This document shows, piece by piece, positions 40,440 through 47,264 of a DNA stretch of 64,000 bases. The notes beneath the pieces were generated by a model. It was given only the letters and a program-made list of their open reading frames with translations, ran no database searches and had not been told where the DNA came from. This stretch comes from Alphaproteobacteria bacterium (GTDB lineage: Bacteria; Myxococcota_A; UBA796; UBA2385): NCBI GenBank assembly GCA_020632755.1, contig JACKEY010000009.1:62001-126000 (forward strand), written 5' to 3'. The position numbers were made by a program, and so were the translations under genes. How positions within the stretch are numbered: position 1 is the first letter of the stretch; each line of letters begins with the position of its first letter.

Positions 40440-41554
40440 GCCGCCGTCGCGTGACGAAGCGCCCCAGGAAGGTCGTCGTCGGCAAGGTCCGCGCCCGCCC
40501 CCGCCGCGGACCCAGGAACGCCGGGGAGTGGTACTGGCAGGCCGTGGTCTACGAGGACAGCAAGGAGCGCACCGTCTGGACGGGGTGGGCGACGCCCACG
40601 GACGTCGAGCGGATCCTCGCCAAGCTCGTTGCGGAGGGCGGGGTGGAGACGCCCCGCGCCGCCTCGGTCTCCGAGATCGAGACCGTGCGGGACCTCATGG
40701 AGTGCTGGGTGGCCGTCCAGGAGGCGCGCGCTGACCTCTCGCCCCGCACCGTTGTCGGCTACCGCAACAACGCCCGCCACGTCGCGGCGGTGTTGGATGA
40801 GACGCGGCTCGACCGCGCGGACACCACGACCGTCGAGCGGTACCGCGATGAGCGGCTGAGGGCCGGCTACGCGTCGAGCACGGTCAAGGCCGAGATGGGG
40901 GTGCTCCACATGGCCTGGAACTGGGGCCGACAGATGGGCGCGTGCCCTGACCGGCAGCTCCCGAAGGTTCACCTCAAGGTGAAGCCGGCGCGGGAGAAGT
41001 ACACGCCCCCGCTGCGGGACGTCCTCGCCGTCATCGACAAACTCGACCGCTGGCCCCGTTTGGCGGCGGTGTTGATGATGGGAACCGGCGCCCGGATCCG
41101 CGAGATCGCGACGCTCCGGTGGGCTGACGTGAACTTCGACGCCGGCACCATCCGCATCCGGGAGTCGAAGACCCGGCCGCGCACCATCCCGGTCGCCGAG
41201 GACGTGATGGCCGAGCTTTGGAGGCACGGCCCCGGTCGCCCCGAAGCCGGCCTGTTCGGTGTCCTGCCTGAGACGGTCATGGGCCAGATGCGGGTGCGCT
41301 ACCTCCCCCGCGCCTGCGAGCAGGCCGGCGTCAAGCGGTTCACGCCGCACGCGCTGCGCCGGGCCGCGGTGGACCGCTTCGCCCGCAACGGCGTGGACAT
41401 CGGCACGGCGGCGGCGTACCTCGGCCACTCGCCGAAGGTCATGCTCAATCACTACCGGCAGGCGACCGAGGCGGACCTGCGGGATGCGGTGGAGCGGTCG
41501 GGGCTTGGCAAGGCAAGCGCGGGCGTCGTGGTGCCCTTCCGCCAGAGGTCATAG
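40436..41554 (+). CDS. Tyrosine recombinase (phage-type integrase) of the infA island
   Basis: This 372-residue protein has a basic N-terminal arm-binding region (MSRRRVTKRPRKVVVGKVRA), a SAM-like core-binding domain (VRDLMECWVAVQEARADLSP), and a catalytic domain with the Arg in TGARIREIATLRW (about 221), HALRRAAVDRF (HxxR) and LGHSPKVMLNHYRQ (His and the nucleophile Tyr). All active-site residues are present, so it should be functional. It is the obvious enzyme for the infA site. Its start is coupled to the RHH gene by an ATGA overlap. The CBASS effector gene starts 47 nt downstream on the same strand. Confidence 0.93.
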   Translation: MSRRRVTKRPRKVVVGKVRARPRRGPRNAGEWYWQAVVYEDSKERTVWTGWATPTDVERILAKLVAEGGVETPRAASVSEIETVRDLMECWVAVQEARADLSPRTVVGYRNNARHVAAVLDETRLDRADTTTVERYRDERLRAGYASSTVKAEMGVLHMAWNWGRQMGACPDRQLPKVHLKVKPAREKYTPPLRDVLAVIDKLDRWPRLAAVLMMGTGARIREIATLRWADVNFDAGTIRIRESKTRPRTIPVAEDVMAELWRHGPGRPEAGLFGVLPETVMGQMRVRYLPRACEQAGVKRFTPHALRRAAVDRFARNGVDIGTAAAYLGHSPKVMLNHYRQATEADLRDAVERSGLGKASAGVVVPFRQRS

Positions 41555-41601
41555 GCGACAGGCGTCCAGGTGATGTACGCCCCTGGGGCAGGAGCAACGC
41601 A

Positions 41602-42735
41602 ATGTCGAAGTCGAGCATCAAGGCCAAGGTTCGTGAGACGCTGTTCGGCAAGGCGGGGGGGCGGTGCGAGTACCGGGGCTGCAACGAGTTGTTGACGGTG
41701 GACCACCTGACTCGGAAGCCCGGGAAGTTCTCCGCCTTTGCCCACATCGTCGCAGACAGTGCTGACGGGCCCCGTGGTCACGAGACGCGCTCCGAGGAGC
41801 TGAAGACGGACATCGACAACATCATGTTGCTCTGCCTCCGGCACCACAAACTCATCGACGTGGATGATGTTGACGGACACTCCGAGGACCGGTTGTGCGA
41901 GATGAAGAAGGAGCATGAAGCGCGAATCGAGCGGCTGACAGCGATAGATGACACGCACAGGACCGTGGTCCTTTCCATGGAGGCCAACATCGGGGGCCGC
42001 AAGGGAGTCGTTGACCAGAACCAAGCGTTCCAGGCGGTTCTCCCGAGGTACCCTGCGGAGCACATCGCAATCGACCTGGCTCACTGGGACTTGCGCGATG
42101 GCAAGCGGATCACGTGGGCGGCATGCGTCGAACAGATCTCTTCTCGCCTGGAGGACCTTCAAAAGGCCCTGGTGAGAACCGACGCCAAGCACGTGTCAGT
42201 CTTCGCTCTGGCTCCGATGCCTCTCCTCATGTGGCTGGGCCGCTGCCTCGGCGACATAGTCGGCGGGACGGCATTCCAGCGCCACCGCGAGACCGAAGAC
42301 TGGCAGTGGCGCGAGCCGGTTTCGCCTCCAGTGCAGTTCGGTTTGGAGCGCCCCGAAGAGCACCAGCCTGACGAGGACGTTGTGCTCGTCCTCTCCATAA
42401 GCGCCGAGATTGCTCCAGAACGGCTTGACACGGCCCCAGTGGACACCTCCCAGTGGTTCCATCTGCGTGCGCATCCGCAGTCGGTACATGCAGTGCGCAC
42501 GGCGGAGGACGTGGGAGCCTTCCGGGCCATCGCTCGGGAAGTGATGACCGAGATCGCAGGCAACTACCCCGCCGGCACCAAAGTCCACGTTCTTCCCGCG
42601 GCTCCGAACTCGCTCTGCGTCGAGTTTGGGCGCCTCCTCCTGCCGAAGGCGGACCCCGATCTCATCGTCTACGACTGGAACGGAGATCTCGGGGGATGGG
42701 TCGAGGCGCTGACCCTTGTGCAGCAGCCGGCCTGA
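41602..42735 (+). CDS. cap5: CBASS effector Cap5: HNH endonuclease fused to SAVED domain
   Basis: The 377-residue protein has an N-terminal HNH nuclease: Cys22/Cys27 in RCEYRGCNE, AHIV with His48, then NIMLLCLRHHKLID with Asn73, Cys78 and His81/82. The C-terminal part (about 160-375) is a SAVED cyclic-oligonucleotide sensor (HVSVFALAPMPLLMWLGRCL; KVHVLPAAPNSLCVEFGRLL). In Cap5 a cyclic dinucleotide binds SAVED and triggers tetramer assembly and indiscriminate DNA cutting, killing infected cells. The length is typical. It lies immediately before the matching CD-NTase. Confidence 0.92.
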   Translation: MSKSSIKAKVRETLFGKAGGRCEYRGCNELLTVDHLTRKPGKFSAFAHIVADSADGPRGHETRSEELKTDIDNIMLLCLRHHKLIDVDDVDGHSEDRLCEMKKEHEARIERLTAIDDTHRTVVLSMEANIGGRKGVVDQNQAFQAVLPRYPAEHIAIDLAHWDLRDGKRITWAACVEQISSRLEDLQKALVRTDAKHVSVFALAPMPLLMWLGRCLGDIVGGTAFQRHRETEDWQWREPVSPPVQFGLERPEEHQPDEDVVLVLSISAEIAPERLDTAPVDTSQWFHLRAHPQSVHAVRTAEDVGAFRAIAREVMTEIAGNYPAGTKVHVLPAAPNSLCVEFGRLLLPKADPDLIVYDWNGDLGGWVEALTLVQQPA

Positions 42736-42796
42736 ACCTCCGGCCACGGGTGATGGCCTTGGTCCGCCTCTGACGGCCCTGATCAGGGGACCTGTC

Positions 42797-42836
42797 TTGA
42801 CGAGGGCTTGACGCTGCCGCTCCGGTGACCACATTG
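42797..42836 (+). promoter_or_regulatory. Weak promoter candidate between effector and CD-NTase genes
   Basis: Two copies of TTGACG (42797-42802 and 42808-42813) lie in the 153-bp gap between cap5 and the CD-NTase gene; the second has ACATTG 17 nt later. The -10 is poor. If real, it would let the CD-NTase/Cap2/Cap3 genes be transcribed apart from the effector. Confidence 0.25.
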
Positions 42837-42888
42837 CGGTCCTTCGCGCCGGCGCTTCCCCAGCCGGCCGCTTGTCCGCGAGGTTTTC

Positions 42889-43947
42889 ATGGCTCATCCG
42901 CTCCAGCGCCACTTCATCACCTTCCACGAGAAGATCAAGCTCGACCGCTTCGACGAGAACGCGACCCTCCGGGAAAAGCGCGACATCGTCCTTGAAAAGC
43001 TCCGAAACAACTTGAAGAAGGCCTGGGAGGAGAAGGACGAAGCGGTGCCGACGTTCGAGCCCCGCAACCAGGGGAGCTACGAAATGGGCACGGGCGTCGT
43101 GCCCCTGGATGGCGACTTCGACATTGACGTCGCGATCATCTTCAACGTCGCCGTCGCAGACCACCCCGACCCTGTCGAGGTGAAGAAGTGGGTGCTGGAC
43201 GCGCTCGACGGGCACACCAAGGACGTGAGGATGAAGCGCCCCTGCGTCACGGTTCAGTACCAGAAGTCCGGTGAGCCGGTCTACCACGTCGATCTGGCGA
43301 TCTACTCGTCGGGCAAGGAGAACCCTGACGGCAACACCCGGATCGCGATGGGCAAGCTCAACTCTTCGGATGAGAACAAGGAGTGGCAGCCCTCGGATCC
43401 TGTCGCTCTCTGCAAGGCCGTCGGAGACAAGTTCAACGGCGACGATGCAGCGCAGTTCCGCCGCGTCATCCGGTACCTCAAGCGCTGGAAGGACCACCGC
43501 TTCAACTCCAACGGCAATGGTGCTCCTGTGGGGATCGGGCTGACGATGGCCGCGTACCACTGGTTCACGCCGAAGCAGGAGGACCCGTTCGCTGGCAAGA
43601 CCGACCACGTCGACCTCGCCGCACTGCGTGCGCTCGTGGATCGGATGCTGGCGCAGTTCTCCCTCAAGTGGACCGAGGACGGCTGGGCAGAGCGGCTGGA
43701 GGCAAAGCTCCCGATCGAGCCTAGGGACGACCCATTCCAGCGGATGACCAACAAGCAGATGGGCGACTTCAAGACGAAGCTCGGGGAGCTGGCCGCCGCG
43801 CTGAAGGAGGCAGACGAAGAGGTGGCCCCCGAGGATGCCTGTGCGACGCTTGCGAAGGTCTTCGGTGACGACTTCCCGGTCCCGAAGAAGGATGAGACCG
43901 CCAAGTCGAGCAGGGTGTCTGTCCTGTCCACCAGTTCGTCGGCCTGA
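42889..43947 (+). CDS. CBASS cyclic-oligonucleotide synthase (CD-NTase)
   Basis: This 352-residue nucleotidyltransferase has the active-site block NQGSYEMGTGVVPLDGDFDI then DV: Gly-Ser at 62-63 and metal-binding Asp78 and Asp80. The third Asp is in VYHVDLAIY (Asp135). The C-terminal helical core (RRVIRYLKRWKDHRF) matches the cGAS/DncV-like family. On phage attack it should make a cyclic di- or trinucleotide for the SAVED effector. The MGTGV and GDFDIDV spelling resembles the CdnG group often paired with Cap5, but the clade assignment needs a tree. The C-terminal tail (STSSSA) is where Cap2 would conjugate the enzyme. Confidence 0.92.
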   Translation: MAHPLQRHFITFHEKIKLDRFDENATLREKRDIVLEKLRNNLKKAWEEKDEAVPTFEPRNQGSYEMGTGVVPLDGDFDIDVAIIFNVAVADHPDPVEVKKWVLDALDGHTKDVRMKRPCVTVQYQKSGEPVYHVDLAIYSSGKENPDGNTRIAMGKLNSSDENKEWQPSDPVALCKAVGDKFNGDDAAQFRRVIRYLKRWKDHRFNSNGNGAPVGIGLTMAAYHWFTPKQEDPFAGKTDHVDLAALRALVDRMLAQFSLKWTEDGWAERLEAKLPIEPRDDPFQRMTNKQMGDFKTKLGELAAALKEADEEVAPEDACATLAKVFGDDFPVPKKDETAKSSRVSVLSTSSSA

Positions 43948-43953
43948 GCTGAG

Positions 43954-45702
43954 GTGACCGAGGACGACGACATGGGCGCCGCCACGTCGGAGGTCGACTG
44001 GCGAGCGCTGGCGGCACTCTTGGACGGTCTCAAGCTGGTACCGCCCGCCGTGGTCAGCCGCCGTCTTGCCAACCCGAAGTGGGTTGTTGAAGGGACCGTT
44101 GACGTGGAGGGCCGGTCGGTGCGTGTCAGGGTGGCCGTGCCCGCCAGTTTCCCTGCCGCCCGCCCGGAGATCTTCCTGATCGAGCAGATTGGCAGCCCGG
44201 TCCTGCTGCCGCACGTCGAACCAGACGGCTTCGTCTGCTACGCGCGAGAGGGACGCTTGGTCCTCGACCCCTTGGACGCCGAGGGGGCCCTGCTTGGCTG
44301 CACGGAGCTGGCCCTGAACGTCGTCAGGGAAAGCCTCGAGGGGCCGCGCCGCGAGGCGGTCGCGCAGGAGTTCGTGGCATTCTGGCGTCAGACGCCTGAA
44401 TGTGTCGAGGTCAGGGGCTTCGTGACGCCATCGGGGCAACCCAGGCGTCTGGTGGCTCGGAAGAGCACCAAGAACTCCGACAAGCCGTTCATGATCGCCG
44501 ACAACGTCGCCGCCTTCACGTCGTACTACGCGGTACAGCCTTGGTGCGGAGACATCCACGGCCGCGCCATCTACGTGCCCCTCCGCCCCGGAAGCCTGCC
44601 GGAGCCGCCCGGCTGGGGGAAGAAGTGGGCTCCAGTGGACTATCGACGCTTGGTTCGCGACTGGTGCTCGGAGGAGACCATCTCCTGGCTGAGCGACCAG
44701 ATCACCCGCTGGAAGCGGCAGGAGCTCGTCGTGTTCGGGCTCCCCCTCCGCGGTGGTTCGACCGCGCTCTTCGGTGTGTGGTTCCAGCACGCCTTCGGCG
44801 GGCACCCGCTGTCTGCAGAGGGCAATGCGAAGCGCTGTGTACCCCTTCACCTTGTTCGGAAAGACAGGTCCTTCCTGCTCCCACGTGGGGGAGGGATCGA
44901 GGGCCTCGAAGACAAGGAGGTGTGCCTTGTGGGCTGCGGGTCCGTTGGCGGGCTCATTGCCGCCGAACTCGTTCGGGCCGGAGTGCGGAACCTCACGCTG
45001 GTCGATCCCGACATCATGCAGGACGAGAACACCTACCGACACGCGCTTGGCAGGGTCGGGCTCGGCCACGGCAAGGCCGCCTCCGTCGCTGCCGACCTGG
45101 AGGTGCGCTACCCCTACACCAAGATCCGCCAGGAGCCAGGACGCGCTGAGGCGCTCATCGCCGGCGGCAAGGTCGCCCCCGGGCGGTTTGATCTCTTCGT
45201 CATCGCCGTCGATGACATGACAGCTGCCCTGCATCTCGGACAAGCGCTCCAGTCGAAGCCCCCGCGACAAGGGGCGGTGAATGCGTGGGTGGACCCAATG
45301 GGATTGGGTGGACACGTGCTCACGACGATCCCCGGCTCCTCGGGTTGCCTACGGTGCCTCTTCACCAAGCCCACCACGGGCCGCGGGCTCTTCACACACA
45401 ACCGGGCGTCGTTCGTCGCAGAAGGGGAGAAGGTCGAAGCTGACCTCGGTGGCTGTGGCAACCGGTTCACGCCGTTCGGGACGCTGGACGCGAGCCAGAC
45501 CGCGGTGATTGCGGCCCGTGCGGCGGTGGACGTCCTGCTCGGCAGAGCTACTGAGGCGACCTTGCGAAGCTGGAAGGGCGATGCGCGCGAGTTCCAGGCC
45601 GCGGGGTACGCTACGTCCGACCGCTACTCCATGTCGCAGGCTGAGCTTGATCTTGCCGCTCCCCGATTCGTCAACGCCCGCTGCCCCCAGTGCTCAAGCT
45701 GA
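43954..45702 (+). CDS. cap2: CBASS Cap2: E2-E1 fusion conjugating enzyme
   Basis: The 582-residue protein starts at GTG 6 nt after the CD-NTase. The N-terminal E2-like domain ends with PHVEPDGFVCYAREG, giving a candidate catalytic Cys95. The C-terminal ThiF/E1 domain has the nucleotide-binding CLVGCGSVGGLIAAELVRAG (about 324) and VDPDIMQDENTYRHALG, with further Cys residues (CLRCLF; GGCGNRF) suited to thioester transfer and zinc binding, and a CPQC pair at the extreme C-terminus. Cap2 primes CD-NTases by attaching their C-terminus to targets. Its presence defines type II CBASS. Confidence 0.92.
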   Translation: MTEDDDMGAATSEVDWRALAALLDGLKLVPPAVVSRRLANPKWVVEGTVDVEGRSVRVRVAVPASFPAARPEIFLIEQIGSPVLLPHVEPDGFVCYAREGRLVLDPLDAEGALLGCTELALNVVRESLEGPRREAVAQEFVAFWRQTPECVEVRGFVTPSGQPRRLVARKSTKNSDKPFMIADNVAAFTSYYAVQPWCGDIHGRAIYVPLRPGSLPEPPGWGKKWAPVDYRRLVRDWCSEETISWLSDQITRWKRQELVVFGLPLRGGSTALFGVWFQHAFGGHPLSAEGNAKRCVPLHLVRKDRSFLLPRGGGIEGLEDKEVCLVGCGSVGGLIAAELVRAGVRNLTLVDPDIMQDENTYRHALGRVGLGHGKAASVAADLEVRYPYTKIRQEPGRAEALIAGGKVAPGRFDLFVIAVDDMTAALHLGQALQSKPPRQGAVNAWVDPMGLGGHVLTTIPGSSGCLRCLFTKPTTGRGLFTHNRASFVAEGEKVEADLGGCGNRFTPFGTLDASQTAVIAARAAVDVLLGRATEATLRSWKGDAREFQAAGYATSDRYSMSQAELDLAAPRFVNARCPQCSS

Positions 45703-45718
45703 CGTCACCGCCCTGACG

Positions 45719-46234
45719 ATGCGCCGAGCGGAAGCTGGGCGGGTGAAGTTCACCGAGTCCGTGGTCCGAGAGTTCCTCGCCAAACGCCAGCTCTCGCCCT
45801 CCGCGGCGGAGTCCGGCGGCATTCTTGTCGGTCGGTGGATCCTGGATTCCGACGACGTCGTCGTGGATACGGCGACGTGCCCACTCTCGGGCGACCGCAG
45901 ATCGAGGGCTTCGTTTCACAGGAGTCGCCGCCCCCATCAGGCTGTTCTCAACCGCCTATGGAGGGCATCCAAGGGCACAGCGAACTACCTGGGCGAATGG
46001 CACACGCATCCCGAGCCTGTGCCATCGCCGTCGATGGTGGATCGCTCCGGGTGGGCCTACCAGTTGATGCGCCCAGGTGTGGCTGCGCCGGCCCTGTTCT
46101 TCGTCATCGTCGGCCAAAAGGCCATCGGTGTCTGGGAAGGACGCCGCGGCCGTCCGGGAACGTTCCAGATCCTTCCGCGTGAGCGTGAAGGTGGACCCCC
46201 GACCCGTACACTCCACCCGTACACATGCCGCTAA
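45719..46234 (+). CDS. cap3: CBASS Cap3: JAB/MPN isopeptidase
   Basis: The 171-residue protein has the JAMM metalloprotease signature complete: Glu31 in ESGGILVGRW, His95 and His97 in GEWHTHPEPVPSPSMVD, and Asp108. Cap3 removes the CD-NTase from its conjugates and limits priming. It follows cap2 by 16 nt. Its last codons (PPTRTLHPYTCR) coincide with the two right-end CCCGTACA arm repeats of the island, so cap3 is the terminal cargo gene, right at the element boundary. Confidence 0.9.
   Translation: MRRAEAGRVKFTESVVREFLAKRQLSPSAAESGGILVGRWILDSDDVVVDTATCPLSGDRRSRASFHRSRRPHQAVLNRLWRASKGTANYLGEWHTHPEPVPSPSMVDRSGWAYQLMRPGVAAPALFFVIVGQKAIGVWEGRRGRPGTFQILPREREGGPPTRTLHPYTCR
46203..46223. repeat. 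Arm-type integrase repeats, right end (inside cap3 3' end)
   Basis: CCCGTACA occurs at 46203-46210 and 46216-46223, with a 13-nt period, in the same orientation as the pair at the left end of the island. They fall within the final codons of cap3 and lie 39 nt before the right att core. Confidence 0.7.
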
Positions 46235-46261
46235 GCGGTGGTGATTACTGAATAGTACCGA

Positions 46262-46277
46262 CTACCGTCACAAGTAG
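46262..46277. other. attR core of the infA island
   Basis: CTACCGTCACAAGTAG matches the last 16 nt of infA with one synonymous-type difference. Beyond it the sequence is the original chromosome downstream of infA. Confidence 0.8.
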
Positions 46278-46313
46278 GGCATAGGCAGACGCGCGAAGCG
46301 CGCTGCAGAAGCG

Positions 46314-46368
46314 GGTCGGACTTGCAGCTGGGGGACCGGACGAGCCGGTCCCCAGCTGAAGTCCGACC
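46314..46368 (+). terminator. Long hairpin, probably the native infA terminator displaced by the island
   Basis: Ten pairs (GGTCGGACTT/AAGTCCGACC) are followed, after a one-base bulge, by fourteen more (CAGCTGGGG-ACCGG with one bulged G, pairing with 46345-46358), closed by the loop ACGAG. It starts 37 nt beyond the right att core, exactly where the infA terminator would lie if the island were absent. Confidence 0.7.
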
Positions 46369-46439
46369 TCGGGGGCGGCGATCAGGGGGGGCGGGAATCA
46401 GGGGGGCGGAGATCTAGGGCGTGGACGACGCCGGCCGCC

Positions 46440-47237
46440 TCAGCCCAGCATGAGCCCTCGGCCGAACACGCCGATCGCCAGCACCAGCGCGACGAGGCCC
46501 GCGGCCATCCAGCCGCGGCTGGCCTGCACGTCCGTGCTGGGGACGGCTGACGTGGGCGGATCGACCAGGGTCGCCAGCCAGGCCATGCCCGACGTGCCGC
46601 CGAGCGTCGCCAGGGCCGAAGACGCTGCGTAGTCCAGCCCGAGCCGGTTGAAGGCCGCGGCCGTGGTCATCGCCGCGCCTCCGACCACCAGGTAGGGCAC
46701 CAGGCTGAGCTGCCGGGCCCGCGGGCGTCGAGCATCCGGATCGGCCCCGAACCAGGGCGAGCCCGCGGCGACCAGGAGCTTCATGCTGGCGAAGTACAGG
46801 ACACCGCCCACGCCGGCCAGCCCGTAGCGCCAGGCGGCCGCGGGCTCGAGGCCCTGCAGGAAGGCGGTCCAGTCGCCGAAGCCGAACAGGGGATCGGTGA
46901 GCAGGTAGCCCGCGCCCAGCAGCAGGTTGACCGCGGCGAGCACCCACAGGAAGTAGCCGGTGGCTCCACCCGGTCCCCGGCGCACGGCCAACAGCGCGGC
47001 CGCACCGAGCAGCAGGTTCACGCCGGTGCCGGCCGCCTTGCGGATGCGCAGGGCGCCGACCGCCTCGTCCACGCCGTGCTCGCACATGCACCAGGACGTC
47101 GAGAAACCCTGCAGGTCGCCGCCGACGCCCAGGCAGGCCACGCCGTGCCCCAGCCCCTCATGGGCGAGCTTGGCCACCAGGTAGGCGACCATCGCGACGG
47201 CGAGCACGGTGGGCAGGTGGTGGCGGCCGGTCGACAT
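46440..47237 (-). CDS. Hypothetical polytopic membrane protein with HExxxH motif
   Basis: The 265-residue protein has about six hydrophobic segments. The first ends in LVAKLAHEGLGHGVAC, giving His26-Glu27-x3-His31. This looks like, but is one residue longer than, the HExxH zinc site of M50 membrane proteases. A Cys-containing loop follows (GFSTSWCMCEHGVDE). No second M50 motif (NPDG-like) is clear. It may be a divergent intramembrane metalloprotein or an unrelated membrane protein. It is the first gene beyond the infA island. Confidence 0.6.
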   Translation of the reverse strand: MSTGRHHLPTVLAVAMVAYLVAKLAHEGLGHGVACLGVGGDLQGFSTSWCMCEHGVDEAVGALRIRKAAGTGVNLLLGAAALLAVRRGPGGATGYFLWVLAAVNLLLGAGYLLTDPLFGFGDWTAFLQGLEPAAAWRYGLAGVGGVLYFASMKLLVAAGSPWFGADPDARRPRARQLSLVPYLVVGGAAMTTAAAFNRLGLDYAASSALATLGGTSGMAWLATLVDPPTSAVPSTDVQASRGWMAAGLVALVLAIGVFGRGLMLG

Positions 47238-47264
47238 GCCCGGAGCTTGCCACAGGCGCAGCGC

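Larger units (their letters stand above)
34825..46277. mobile_element. Integrative island in infA carrying CBASS
   Basis: The 11.4-kb segment starts at the infA stop and ends at a second copy of the infA 3' end. It carries a tyrosine integrase, a serine recombinase, an excisionase-like protein, an XRE regulator and cargo (Ser/Thr kinase, Cas2-like protein, type II CBASS). CCCGTACA repeats lie in direct orientation near both ends. No relaxase, type IV secretion or capsid gene is visible, so it is best called an integrative (possibly mobilisable) genomic island. Confidence 0.85.

Noticed and set aside
34841..46261. Prophage interpretation of the infA island
   Set aside because: No terminase, portal, capsid, tail or lysis genes are visible; cargo and integrase alone fit a genomic island.
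34841..46261. Self-transmissible ICE
   Set aside because: No relaxase, coupling protein or type IV secretion genes were recognised; mobilisation by a helper cannot be excluded.
46440..47237. M50 site-2-protease assignment
   Set aside because: The motif is HExxxH, one residue longer than HExxH, and the second conserved M50 motif is not visible.
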